Assembly: GCA_016931575.1 (NCBI GenBank)
Contig: JAFGEO010000035.1
Location: 51,862-115,861 of the forward strand
Direction: 5' to 3'
DNA length: 64,000 nt
Origin: Bacteroidales bacterium
GTDB lineage: Bacteria > Bacteroidota > Bacteroidia > Bacteroidales > UBA10428
The notes below the pieces were generated by a model. It was given only the letters and a program-made list of their open reading frames with translations. It did not search any database and was not told where the DNA came from. Every line of letters starts with the position of its first letter. Position 1 is the first letter of the stretch. Below are positions 51,338 to 58,941 of this stretch, in pieces. A program made the position numbers and the translations under genes.

Positions 51338-52485
51338 TTTTTCTTCAGTCTCCTGAATCCCCTCCTCTTCAGGCTTATGGCCTGATAGCTGCAATTTTCC
51401 TCACAACAATAACACCGTATACACTTCTGGTAATCAATAGAGGATACTTTGGGATGACCAGGAAATGAAATAGCTTTAGGCTCTGTCGGGCAGGCCTTTT
51501 CGCAATCGCCGCACCCGGTGCATTTATCGGGAATTACCACAGGAATTTTCGAAAGACGGTCGAACAGGGAATTTAAAAGTGCCCGGTCCTGTGGCCGGAA
51601 CGATTTCTTCCGGTTTACCCTGAAATCCCTGCGGAAGAATAACTCCGGCGGATCTCCAAGGAGTTCGATTCTCTCCTCCCGGACATTTCCATAGGCGAGT
51701 GCTTCACCCTGGGAAAGGTAATCTACCAGGAAGGGATCCAGGTCCACAATCCGGCAGAGGGTAGCATCCAGGGCCAGGGCATCTGTCGAAAGGGCTATCA
51801 GGCCAAGCGGGTAAGGCATACCATTCATAGGCCCGTTGCCTTCCATTGCCTCAACCGCATCCACAATGTATAAACAGGGATGTATGCACCGGTTCAGGTC
51901 CAGCAACATCCTGGCAAAATGCACAGGTTCATGCAGGATAGCATGAAACTCACGTTTCTGCTGAAAGGACAAACAACCATATTGATTCTTCACAGCCCCC
52001 GTGACCCGCGTCAGATTATGGGTTTTAAACTTTGGAAGGCTCACGATGCGGGTAAACTGATCGATCGCATCAAACATTTCAAACTGCCTGTTTTGCAGGC
52101 CTTCCGGGAAATGCCTGATGTGGGATGCGGAGAAATTAACCTCCTCAATACCTGTTTCCGAAGCCACCCTGGCAAGCCCTGTTTTCCTGCTGGCTCTTGA
52201 AAAGGGAATGACACCGGGGCTGTCACCATACCGTACATCCAATCCCTGATCCAGAAAAAGTCCGGCTACCGCCCTGAAAATTTCCGGGTGTGTGGTAACA
52301 GCCCGTTCAGGCACTGCAGCTGCCAGCAGATTGGGTTTTAGCAAGATCCGGTCATCAGCAGAAAAAAAGTTCCCCAGCCCTCCAAGCAGTTCTATTCCCT
52401 TCCTGATGGCCAGGCGCACATTTTCAGGCGAATAATCGGCACAGCTGACAAGTACTACCTGACTGGTTGTTTTGTTGGTTTCCAT
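51334..52485 (-). CDS. DUF362 protein with C-terminal two-[4Fe-4S] ferredoxin domain
   Basis: The start is placed at ATG 52485; in-frame upstream codons would extend into leader. Of 383 residues, ~1-290 form a DUF362 domain (ILLKPNLLAAAVPERAVTTHPE, YGDSPGVIPFSR, LPKFKTHNLTRVTGAVKNQYG, DAVEAMEGNGPMNG). The tail has two Cys-x2-Cys-x2-Cys-x3-Cys motifs (CTGCGDCEKACP and CIRCYCCEENC) for 4Fe-4S clusters. DUF362 is thought to be an iron-sulfur-linked redox or maturation protein. It faces the radical SAM operon and could donate electrons to its enzymes (inference). Confidence 0.85.
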   Translation of the reverse strand: METNKTTSQVVLVSCADYSPENVRLAIRKGIELLGGLGNFFSADDRILLKPNLLAAAVPERAVTTHPEIFRAVAGLFLDQGLDVRYGDSPGVIPFSRASRKTGLARVASETGIEEVNFSASHIRHFPEGLQNRQFEMFDAIDQFTRIVSLPKFKTHNLTRVTGAVKNQYGCLSFQQKREFHAILHEPVHFARMLLDLNRCIHPCLYIVDAVEAMEGNGPMNGMPYPLGLIALSTDALALDATLCRIVDLDPFLVDYLSQGEALAYGNVREERIELLGDPPELFFRRDFRVNRKKSFRPQDRALLNSLFDRLSKIPVVIPDKCTGCGDCEKACPTEPKAISFPGHPKVSSIDYQKCIRCYCCEENCSYQAISLKRRGFRRLKKN

Positions 52486-52654
52486 TGGTTCACGGTAAAA
52501 TAATAAAGGCAAGGTGTCTGCAAACCTGTATCCCCGAATATTCCCTAAAAGTAGTTTTTTCTTTACGATAATAAAAAGCCTGCCAGTCAGGATATCATGC
52601 AGAACCACGCTGTTTGGACAGCCTGCGATATGATGTCATTCGTTGCCTAATTGC

Positions 52655-52662
52655 TATATTTG
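52655..52662 (+). promoter_or_regulatory. Candidate -7 promoter element
   Basis: TATATTTG matches TAnnTTTG exactly, 18 nt before the start codon at 52681, implying a very short leader. No clear -33 box is present. Confidence 0.4.
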
Positions 52663-52680
52663 AAAAAAAATGTTTTGATC

Positions 52681-53217
52681 ATGTACACCTATACGCTGGA
52701 AAAAGAAGATTTCGTAAGATCGCTGCTGTATGCGGCCTCCCAGTCGAAACAGATTTTCAGATCAAGAGTCAGGAGCTGGATGCTGTTTTCAGCGGGATTT
52801 TTGGGATTGGGATTCGTCCTGCTCGGCGTCGACCGGTTCCTGGCAGAATATTTTATCATCATTGGGTTTATTTGCCTGGTTTTTTATCCTTTTTACACCC
52901 GATGGCGGTACAAGCGACTTTACACGAAGCGGGTGGAGCGAAATTTTAAGAATCGTTTCGGCGTGAACATTGACCTGTTTATCGATCCTGAGCATCTCAG
53001 GACCAAAGATCCTTCCGGGGAAACCAGCATAAACACCAAGGATATTCTCCAGGTCGATGAGATCAGTAAAAACCTGCTGATCAGAACAAAGACCGGTCCA
53101 ACACTCATCCTGCCAGTAAAAATGGCAGGTTACCAGGCTGTCCGTTCAGCAATTCAGGAGATTGCTAACCAACAGAATATCCCCTGGCTCGATAAACCCC
53201 ATTGGAGATGGAAATAA
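52681..53217 (+). CDS. YcxB-like membrane protein
   Basis: From ATG 52681 the product is 178 residues with a short N-terminal region, two hydrophobic helices (~40-75, FSAGFLGLGFVLLGVDRF and YFIIIGFICLVFYPFY) and a C-terminal soluble domain, the layout of YcxB-like proteins. DILQVDEISKNLLIRTKTG is the typical beta segment near the end. The function is unknown. The DUF952 gene follows 22 nt later. Confidence 0.7.
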   Translation: MYTYTLEKEDFVRSLLYAASQSKQIFRSRVRSWMLFSAGFLGLGFVLLGVDRFLAEYFIIIGFICLVFYPFYTRWRYKRLYTKRVERNFKNRFGVNIDLFIDPEHLRTKDPSGETSINTKDILQVDEISKNLLIRTKTGPTLILPVKMAGYQAVRSAIQEIANQQNIPWLDKPHWRWK

Positions 53218-53239
53218 ATTGTCAAAAACAATTCACTTC

Positions 53240-53611
53240 ATGAAGATGATTTTCCACATTACAACTCAAAAAGACTGGGAAAAAGCACTGAAAGCCGGCG
53301 AATATCGTGCTCCCTCCCTGCAACAGGACGGCTTCATTCACTGTTCAACACTAAAACAAACCATAGAAACGGCCAATATTTTCTTTAAAGGACAGCAAGG
53401 CCTGATCCTGCTTTGCGTCGATGAGGAAGCCCTCGAGGCTCCCTGCAAGTATGAAGATCCAACCGGAGGTGCTTTGCATAGCCCGGAAGCCGGAAGCTTG
53501 TTTCCTCATGTATACGGTCCGCTTAAGCTGTCGGCCATAACAGAGGTCATGGATTTTCCTGTTGATGAGGACGGCATGTTCTGCCTTCCTGAAAAACTTA
53601 TGGATTTATAG
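53240..53611 (+). CDS. DUF952 family protein
   Basis: From ATG 53240 the product is 123 residues, the usual DUF952 size. It has FHITTQKDWEKA, DGFIHCSTLKQT, LLCVDEEALEAPCKYED and FPHVYGPLKLSAI, the conserved pattern of this small glutathione-S-transferase-like or unknown family. Function not established. It may be cotranscribed with the YcxB-like gene. Confidence 0.88.
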   Translation: MKMIFHITTQKDWEKALKAGEYRAPSLQQDGFIHCSTLKQTIETANIFFKGQQGLILLCVDEEALEAPCKYEDPTGGALHSPEAGSLFPHVYGPLKLSAITEVMDFPVDEDGMFCLPEKLMDL

Positions 53612-53693
53612 ATGGACTGATAACCCTGAGCACTGAAAAAGACTATCTTCAGACCGGATATTCTCTCATCCGGAAAACCAAACACTCCGAACT

Positions 53694-54635
53694 ATGAAAG
53701 CTGTTGTAGTGAATAAAAAAGCAAAGCCCGACAAGCTGGTCTACCAGGAAATTGAAAAACCTGTTCCTGCGGATAACCAGGTGCTGATAGAAGTTTATGC
53801 AAGTTCCGTGAATGCGGCAGATTACCGTTCGTTGCAGCTGGGAATCACCCCCAAAACGAAAATTTTCGGTGCCGACATTGCAGGAAAAGTGGTTGAAGCA
53901 GGCAGGGATATCCGGAATTTCAAACCCGGAGATGAAGTCATGGGTGACCTGTCCATAAAAAATTTCGGAGCCTTTGCCGAATATGCCCTGGCAACGGAGG
54001 ACGTGCTGGTCCCTAAACCCGCATCCCTCTCCTTCGCCGATGCTGCAGCCATTCCACTTGCCGGTCTGACAGCCCTCCATGCCACCCGTACCAAATGCAA
54101 TATCCAGTCCGGCCAGGAAGTCCTGATACTGGGCAGTGCCGGGGGTGTAGGTGTCTATGCCGTGCAACTTGCAAAATACTTCGGTGCCCGTGTAACGGCA
54201 GTGTGCAGCACCCGGAACGTAGAACAGACGCGCTCACTGGGAGCCGATGAAGTGATCGACTACACCAGAGACAAAGTCCTTCAGAAAGGAAAACAGTACG
54301 ATCACATCCTTGCCATCAATGGCAGCTATTCCCTGCTTAAATGCAAGCGGAGGCTCAAACCCGGAGGAATATATCTTATGGTGGGAGGCAGCTTTGCTCA
54401 GATTTTCAAGGCCCTGATCTTTGGAAAGCTGCTATCGCCGGGAAACAGGAAAATACGCAGTTTATCCTTTAAGCCTAAGGCCGTGGACATAGCCTTTCTG
54501 GCTGATCTGGCAGCTTCGGGTAAGATCAAAGCAGTCATTGAAAAGACCTGGCCCCTGGAGCAGCTTGCCGAAGCTATGAGCTATATCAAACAGGGACATG
54601 CCCGGGCAAAAGTAAGTATACAGGTTAAAAAATAA
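53694..54635 (+). CDS. NAD(P)-dependent medium-chain alcohol dehydrogenase/quinone oxidoreductase
   Basis: This 313-residue protein has an N-terminal GroES-like domain (IEVYASSVNAADYRSLQLGI, FGADIAGKVVEAG) and a Rossmann domain with LILGSAGGVGVYAVQLAKYFGARV. No catalytic-zinc Cys/His ligands are apparent, so it is of the zinc-free quinone oxidoreductase (QOR) type that reduces quinones or alkenals with NAD(P)H. A single gene, closed by a terminator. Confidence 0.88.
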   Translation: MKAVVVNKKAKPDKLVYQEIEKPVPADNQVLIEVYASSVNAADYRSLQLGITPKTKIFGADIAGKVVEAGRDIRNFKPGDEVMGDLSIKNFGAFAEYALATEDVLVPKPASLSFADAAAIPLAGLTALHATRTKCNIQSGQEVLILGSAGGVGVYAVQLAKYFGARVTAVCSTRNVEQTRSLGADEVIDYTRDKVLQKGKQYDHILAINGSYSLLKCKRRLKPGGIYLMVGGSFAQIFKALIFGKLLSPGNRKIRSLSFKPKAVDIAFLADLAASGKIKAVIEKTWPLEQLAEAMSYIKQGHARAKVSIQVKK

Positions 54636-54661
54636 CGGGATCAGGAGGTATTCCGTTTTTT
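54634..54661 (+). terminator. Rho-independent terminator
   Basis: AACGGGA (54634-54640) pairs with TTCCGTT (54651-54657) over 7 bp including one G-U, with a 10-nt loop, followed by a run of five or more T. It overlaps the stop codon of the oxidoreductase gene. Confidence 0.6.
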
Positions 54662-54744
54662 ACTTCGAAATACTGCCTTTCGTGGATGCTGTTTATGAAT
54701 AAAAAACCAAACCACCGATAAAATTTCCCGATCGACCGATTGCT

Positions 54745-54776
54745 TTTGATCACAAGCTTCACTAGCTGCACCTTTG
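54745..54776 (+). promoter_or_regulatory. Candidate promoter of the LytS/LytTR operon
   Basis: TTTG at 54745-54748, a 20-nt spacer and CACCTTTG at 54769-54776 fit the Bacteroidota promoter with one mismatch in the -7 box. The start codon is 30 nt downstream. Confidence 0.45.
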
Positions 54777-54805
54777 TTTCATGTTAAATCTTTAAATTTA
54801 AAACC

Positions 54806-55846
54806 ATGAACAAACGTATTGCTAATTTCCTTTACCACCTGCCCGTATGGTTGGTAGCGATCACCATCATCTTCCTTGCCGCCTGGGAAGGACGCATGCA
54901 ATCCAATGCTGCTTTCCTGTTTGCCGATTCACTGATCATCATTGCCTGGTTCCTCGGAAGCTTCTACATCTTCTTCTCCTGGTTGGTGCCGAAGTACCTG
55001 GAGACAAAGAAATTCAGACAATTTGGCCTATACGGAGCCCTGATAATTGTTGTGCTGATGCCGGCGATAACGATGAGTCTGATTAAACTCCTTTTCCACC
55101 TCTTCGGCCCCGGAAACGAGGTATATGGAACCTTCCCTTCCAAAGAATTTATTTACCCCTATCTGGGAAGCGCACTGGGAACGGCCTTCTGTGGCGGACT
55201 GGGTACTTTTTACCGCTTTGGAATGGACTGGTACAACAACCTGCAGCTAAAACAGGAACTGAAGAACCAGAACCTGCAGAGCGAGCTAAAAACCCTGAAA
55301 TCAAAGCTCAATCCGCACCTGCTCTTCAATACCCTCAACAATATCGACACCCTGATCGAAACAAGTCCAAAAAAGGCATCATCCATGCTTTCAAAATTAT
55401 CCGACCTGTTAAGGTATGTGGTCTACGAAACCGAGGAGGAAAACATTTCAATCCATAAGGAAATAGAATACCTGGAAAAGTATATCGAACTGGAAAAGAT
55501 CCGTCTGGTAAATCCTGAGGCCGTACAGTTTGTCAGTCATGCCCGGATCGACCTGGATATTCCGCCCATGCTGTTCTTTCCCTTTATTGAAAATGCTTTT
55601 AAGCACAGCAACCTGAATGACCCGGAACAACATCTGTCTGTAAAACTGGAGGTAAATGAAAATACGCTTTCTTTTGATTGCAGGAATACCATCCACAAAA
55701 GAAATCAGGCAAAGAATCATTCTGGAATGGGACTGGAACTAACACGAAAAAGATTAGATTTACTATTCCCGGGAACCTACCGGCTGACCACAGAGCAAAT
55801 TCAAAATGAGTATCATGTCCAACTTATCATACGATTTGACAGATGA
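54806..55846 (+). CDS. LytS/YehU-type sensor histidine kinase
   Basis: This 346-residue protein has four hydrophobic helices in ~12-135, a linker coiled coil, and a His_kinase domain with the phosphoacceptor His171 in KLNPHLLFNTLNNID. A HATPase domain follows (PFIENAFKHS, GMGLELTRKRLDLLF). It has no separate sensory domain beyond the membrane part. The start of the response regulator overlaps its stop (ATGA at 55843-55846), so they are one two-component unit. The signal is unknown. Confidence 0.92.
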   Translation: MNKRIANFLYHLPVWLVAITIIFLAAWEGRMQSNAAFLFADSLIIIAWFLGSFYIFFSWLVPKYLETKKFRQFGLYGALIIVVLMPAITMSLIKLLFHLFGPGNEVYGTFPSKEFIYPYLGSALGTAFCGGLGTFYRFGMDWYNNLQLKQELKNQNLQSELKTLKSKLNPHLLFNTLNNIDTLIETSPKKASSMLSKLSDLLRYVVYETEEENISIHKEIEYLEKYIELEKIRLVNPEAVQFVSHARIDLDIPPMLFFPFIENAFKHSNLNDPEQHLSVKLEVNENTLSFDCRNTIHKRNQAKNHSGMGLELTRKRLDLLFPGTYRLTTEQIQNEYHVQLIIRFDR

Positions 55847-56523
55847 TAAACTGCATTATTATCGACGATGAGCCGCTGGCCATTGAAAAGCTGAGCCGCT
55901 TTGTCGATCAGCTACCCACGCTGAAGCTGGCGGAAAGTTTTACTTCCGCCGTTTCAGCCATTGCCTATTTGAACGATCATTCCGTGGATCTGATCTTCCT
56001 GGATATCGAAATGAAAGACCTCACGGGAATACAGTTCCTGGAGTCGGTCCGTCCCGAATCGAAGGTGATCATCACCACGGCTTACGAGGCCTATGCCCTG
56101 AAGGGTTACGAACTTCAGGTCAGCGATTACCTGCTGAAGCCGATTACGTTCGAACGCTTTGTAAAAGCCTGCGAAAAAGTATCTGGAGAAATCAGCCTGC
56201 AGAACAGGAATCCGCAAAAAAAGATCTTCGTAAAAACCGAATACCGGCTGGAGGGGATCGACCTGGATGACATATTGTACATCGAAGGCATGGGAGATTA
56301 CCGCCGAATCATAACCAGGTCAAAAAAGATCATGACGCTTCAATCCTTCAGGGAACTTACCAGCCTCCTTCCCAATGACAAATTCATACGCGTCCACAAT
56401 TCCTATATGGTAGCGTTGGACAAAATTGAGAAAATTGAGAGAAACCGCATTTACATTTACGATAAGCTCATTCCCGTAAGCGAAACGTACAGCCTGGAGT
56501 TTTATGCGAAAATCAACCGGTAG
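55843..56523 (+). CDS. LytTR-family response regulator
   Basis: This 226-residue protein has a receiver domain (~1-118) with phospho-acceptor Asp54 in LIFLDIEMKDL, the acidic pair IIDDEP (8-9) and the usual Lys (LLKPITFERF). A LytTR DNA-binding domain (~130-226) contains FIRVHNSYMVALDKIEKIERN. It forms the output of the overlapping LytS-type kinase gene. Its targets are unknown; LytTR sites were not located in the window. Confidence 0.92.
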   Translation: MINCIIIDDEPLAIEKLSRFVDQLPTLKLAESFTSAVSAIAYLNDHSVDLIFLDIEMKDLTGIQFLESVRPESKVIITTAYEAYALKGYELQVSDYLLKPITFERFVKACEKVSGEISLQNRNPQKKIFVKTEYRLEGIDLDDILYIEGMGDYRRIITRSKKIMTLQSFRELTSLLPNDKFIRVHNSYMVALDKIEKIERNRIYIYDKLIPVSETYSLEFYAKINR

Positions 56524-56716
56524 ACCGGGATTTCAAGATCAATCAGACTGGAAAACCTTGCTTATCTACTAGTTGTGTGCAATTTATCAAAACGCACATT
56601 CCGTTGATAGAGAGCAATTAGAATTAACAATAATAAAAACAAATTCCAAGACTATTAGTCAGTTGACAATTTGATTATCCCATTCTAAAATCATATAAAA
56701 TATTATTTGAGATTTT

Positions 56717-56763
56717 TTTGCAAATTAGTCAGTACTGATTATATTTGTTCAGTACTGACTAAT
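56717..56763 (+). promoter_or_regulatory. Promoter with double palindromic operator before padR
   Basis: TTTG (56717-56720), a 19-nt spacer and TATATTTG (56740-56747) match the Bacteroidota promoter exactly. The -7 box sits between 15-bp inverted arms, 56724-56738 and 56749-56763, each containing TCAGTACTGA (itself a palindrome), spaced 20 bp centre to centre. Such symmetry is what a PadR dimer or pair of dimers would bind, so autorepression of the operon is likely (inference). Confidence 0.7.
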
Positions 56764-56782
56764 TTAATATTTAAAAGCAAAC

Positions 56783-57331
56783 ATGAAGATTCCATTGTAT
56801 ATTTTAGGAATATTGAAAAGACAAGGGGCACAACATGGCTATCAGATTAAAAAGAATATATCTGAACAAATATCAGATTTTACACAGATAAAACTGCCCG
56901 TTATTTATTATCATCTTGAAAAGATGAAAGATAAAGGCTTGTTATCATCAAAGACAGAAAAAGACTCAAATAAAGTAGAGAAAACAATTTACTCGATTAC
57001 TACTAAGGGAAAAAATGAATTTAAAAATTACTTAAAAAGTGTCTGCGATTTTAACTACAAACCTGAATTTCTAAATGATGCATTATTCTTTTTTTCTGAC
57101 TCTTTAGACCAGAATGAAATTTATACTGTTTTAGAGCAATATATCGAAAAATTAAAAAAGGACATAAAGTCCTTACAAGAACACAGAAACTATGTTGAAA
57201 AGTACTTGTCTAATGATGAGTTAATAATGTCAACCCACATTTTCAATCATCATGATGTTCACCATAAAGCTGAGCTTAAATGGGCAAAAGATGTGCTAAC
57301 TCAATTTGGAACAGACAAAACGCAATTGTAA
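56783..57331 (+). CDS. PadR-family transcriptional regulator
   Basis: This 182-residue protein has a PadR winged helix (~1-85: ILKRQGAQHGYQIKKNI, LPVIYYHLEKMKDKGLLSSK, TIYSITTKGKNEF) and a C-terminal helical dimer domain (~100-180). Such repressors respond to small aromatic or amphipathic ligands. It is AT-rich. The promoter region carries a symmetrical operator, and the creatininase gene follows 14 nt later, so they form one operon. Confidence 0.88.
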   Translation: MKIPLYILGILKRQGAQHGYQIKKNISEQISDFTQIKLPVIYYHLEKMKDKGLLSSKTEKDSNKVEKTIYSITTKGKNEFKNYLKSVCDFNYKPEFLNDALFFFSDSLDQNEIYTVLEQYIEKLKKDIKSLQEHRNYVEKYLSNDELIMSTHIFNHHDVHHKAELKWAKDVLTQFGTDKTQL

Positions 57332-57345
57332 TGTAAATTACTTAA

Positions 57346-58260
57346 ATGATGAAGGATATATTGAAAATGACATGGAAAGAGATTGAAGCTCTTCCTAAAG
57401 ATAAAACACTATTATTTTTAACATTTGCCCCAGTAGAGGAACATAGTCATCATATGCCACTTGGAGTAGATATTTTTCTTGGAGACACATGGAGAAATAA
57501 GGCAATTGAAATGATTTCAAAAAGTAACTTAGATTATCAACTATTGACAATGCCTCCAATTCCATTTGCTCAAGGAACTGTTGAAGGATTTCCTGGGAAC
57601 TTGCATGTATCACAAAAAACAGTTTATAGAGTTGCTTGTGAAATTCTAAATAAAACTGCAAGCTGGGGAATAAAGAATACCATAATAATTGCATCGCACG
57701 GAGAACCAAAACATTTGATTGCGATTGAGGAAGCATGCGATAAGATTAATAAAAAACATGGACTTTGTGCAATTTCACCAATGGGAGCTTTTTTCTCCTA
57801 CGATGAATTGGGAATTGATTTGAATTTCCCCGTTGAAATGGAAGAAATGTTAAAAAAATATCCAAAAGATTTTCATGCAGGTTGGATTGAAACTTCAGCA
57901 ATGCTTGACATTGATGAAAATTTAGTAAAAAAGGATTATTCAAATCTTCCTGACATAAAAATTGAGGAAAAAGAAATGATATTTCCCAAAAAAGTAAATA
58001 AAAAAATTGCAGGATTCGGACATCTGGGCTATCCAAGACTTGCTAATAAAAAACTCGGGGAATTGATAAATAAAAATGCTGCAGAGTATATTTATAAAGT
58101 AACATTGGCATTTGCAGTAAGACAAGATTTTGAGAAATACCAGCACCATTCACTTCATAAAATACCTTTTCTTAGGACAAATTTCACGAGAAATGTATTA
58201 AGAGTGTTTTGTATAATTATTTGCTCTATAATTGTTTACATTTGGATTAGATACAAGTAA
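57346..58260 (+). CDS. Creatininase-family amidohydrolase with C-terminal membrane helix
   Basis: Starting at ATG 57346 (a second ATG follows directly), the product has 304 residues. The metal-binding landmarks are VEEHSHHMPLGVD (family PxGsxEQHGPHLPLxTD), ASHGEPKH (family GHGxN), and HAGWIETSAML (family HAGxxETS). Residues ~275-300 add a hydrophobic helix (CIIICSIIVYIWI) not present in soluble creatininases, suggesting membrane attachment. The substrate may be an amide related to the PadR ligand, which is inference. Confidence 0.85.
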   Translation: MMKDILKMTWKEIEALPKDKTLLFLTFAPVEEHSHHMPLGVDIFLGDTWRNKAIEMISKSNLDYQLLTMPPIPFAQGTVEGFPGNLHVSQKTVYRVACEILNKTASWGIKNTIIIASHGEPKHLIAIEEACDKINKKHGLCAISPMGAFFSYDELGIDLNFPVEMEEMLKKYPKDFHAGWIETSAMLDIDENLVKKDYSNLPDIKIEEKEMIFPKKVNKKIAGFGHLGYPRLANKKLGELINKNAAEYIYKVTLAFAVRQDFEKYQHHSLHKIPFLRTNFTRNVLRVFCIIICSIIVYIWIRYK

Positions 58261-58264
58261 AAAC

Positions 58265-58400
58265 TGCACACAACAATAAATAATAGGTCATTTGGCGGAT
58301 AGTACTAAACATGAAAATGAGTACATTAATAAAATATCTATCGGATTGATACTATGGAGCTTTAAAGTGCCAAACGCCTCATATCCTAAACGTTATAGGC
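58265..58400 (+). repeat. Imperfect long hairpin following the right inverted repeat
   Basis: After TGCACACAAC there are several separated complementary pairs: TTTGGC (58291-58296) with GCCAAA (58369-58374), ATAGTA (58299-58304) with TACTAT (58350-58355), and TAGG with CCTA. The block ends in ACGTTATAGG. The layout resembles a folded recombination site of cassette systems but no consensus attC core was confirmed. Confidence 0.35.
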
Positions 58401-58456
58401 TCCCCTGATAACATTTTTTTTGGATCATTCCGCTAAAAATCATACTTTTGAAGAAC

Positions 58457-58864
58457 ATGAACCCTACTGTTAACCATACCGAACGCTTGAGCTGGAAGGT
58501 CTTCCTGATCTTTTCGCTGGTTTATACCCTCTTCCTGATTCATAATCTGGAAGATACCCGTCAAACACAAAACCTTACACAGAATACGATAAAGAGCATT
58601 TCTTCTGCTCCCGCTGTCGCTGAGTTCCCTGTCCCGGATACCACCCTTTCTTCATCCATTATCGTTTCATTGTTACCCTGTGAACATTCCGGGTATAATA
58701 GAGATGACATCCTTTTCAGAATACGAATTTCAGAAAGTCACGATGATGTCTCCTTCCGTACGGATGCTGAAAAATATCTTACTATAAAACCTATACTATT
58801 AACCACACGGCTGAATCCGAATGGTATCGGTTCCCGTACCGGTGAAGTCCCTCCGCTTTCATAA
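58457..58864 (+). CDS. Small membrane-anchored protein of unknown function
   Basis: From ATG 58457 (TTG at 58448 is also possible) this 135-residue protein has one hydrophobic helix (~15-31, VFLIFSLVYTLFLIH) and a polar C-terminal part with no known motif. It precedes the exported SecD-like gene by 77 nt on the same strand and might be linked. It does not share the AT-rich composition of the preceding cassette. Confidence 0.5.
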   Translation: MNPTVNHTERLSWKVFLIFSLVYTLFLIHNLEDTRQTQNLTQNTIKSISSAPAVAEFPVPDTTLSSSIIVSLLPCEHSGYNRDDILFRIRISESHDDVSFRTDAEKYLTIKPILLTTRLNPNGIGSRTGEVPPLS

Positions 58865-58941
58865 TAGTACCTCAACACAATTAACTTTAATAGTTATCTG
58901 CAGGATATTCCTGCGGATGAAAATCTTATAATTTTACTATT

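Larger units (their letters stand above)
56572..58274. mobile_element. AT-rich PadR/creatininase cassette bounded by inverted repeats
   Basis: GTTGTGTGCA at 56572-56581 and TGCACACAAC at 58265-58274 are exact reverse complements. The match extends to AATTT/GTTTT-like flanks. They lie directly outside a two-gene AT-rich block, unlike the composition of the genes on both sides. No integrase or transposase is inside. The block looks like an inserted cassette (integron-like, or excised by something supplied in trans), which is inference. A long imperfect hairpin follows the right repeat. Confidence 0.4.

Noticed and set aside
46116..52485. Reading the PIG-L/GT26/radical SAM operon as a standard O-antigen or capsule locus
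   Set aside because: There is no Wzx, Wzy, Wza/Wzc or initiating sugar-phosphate transferase, and the twin radical SAM genes are foreign to that scheme.
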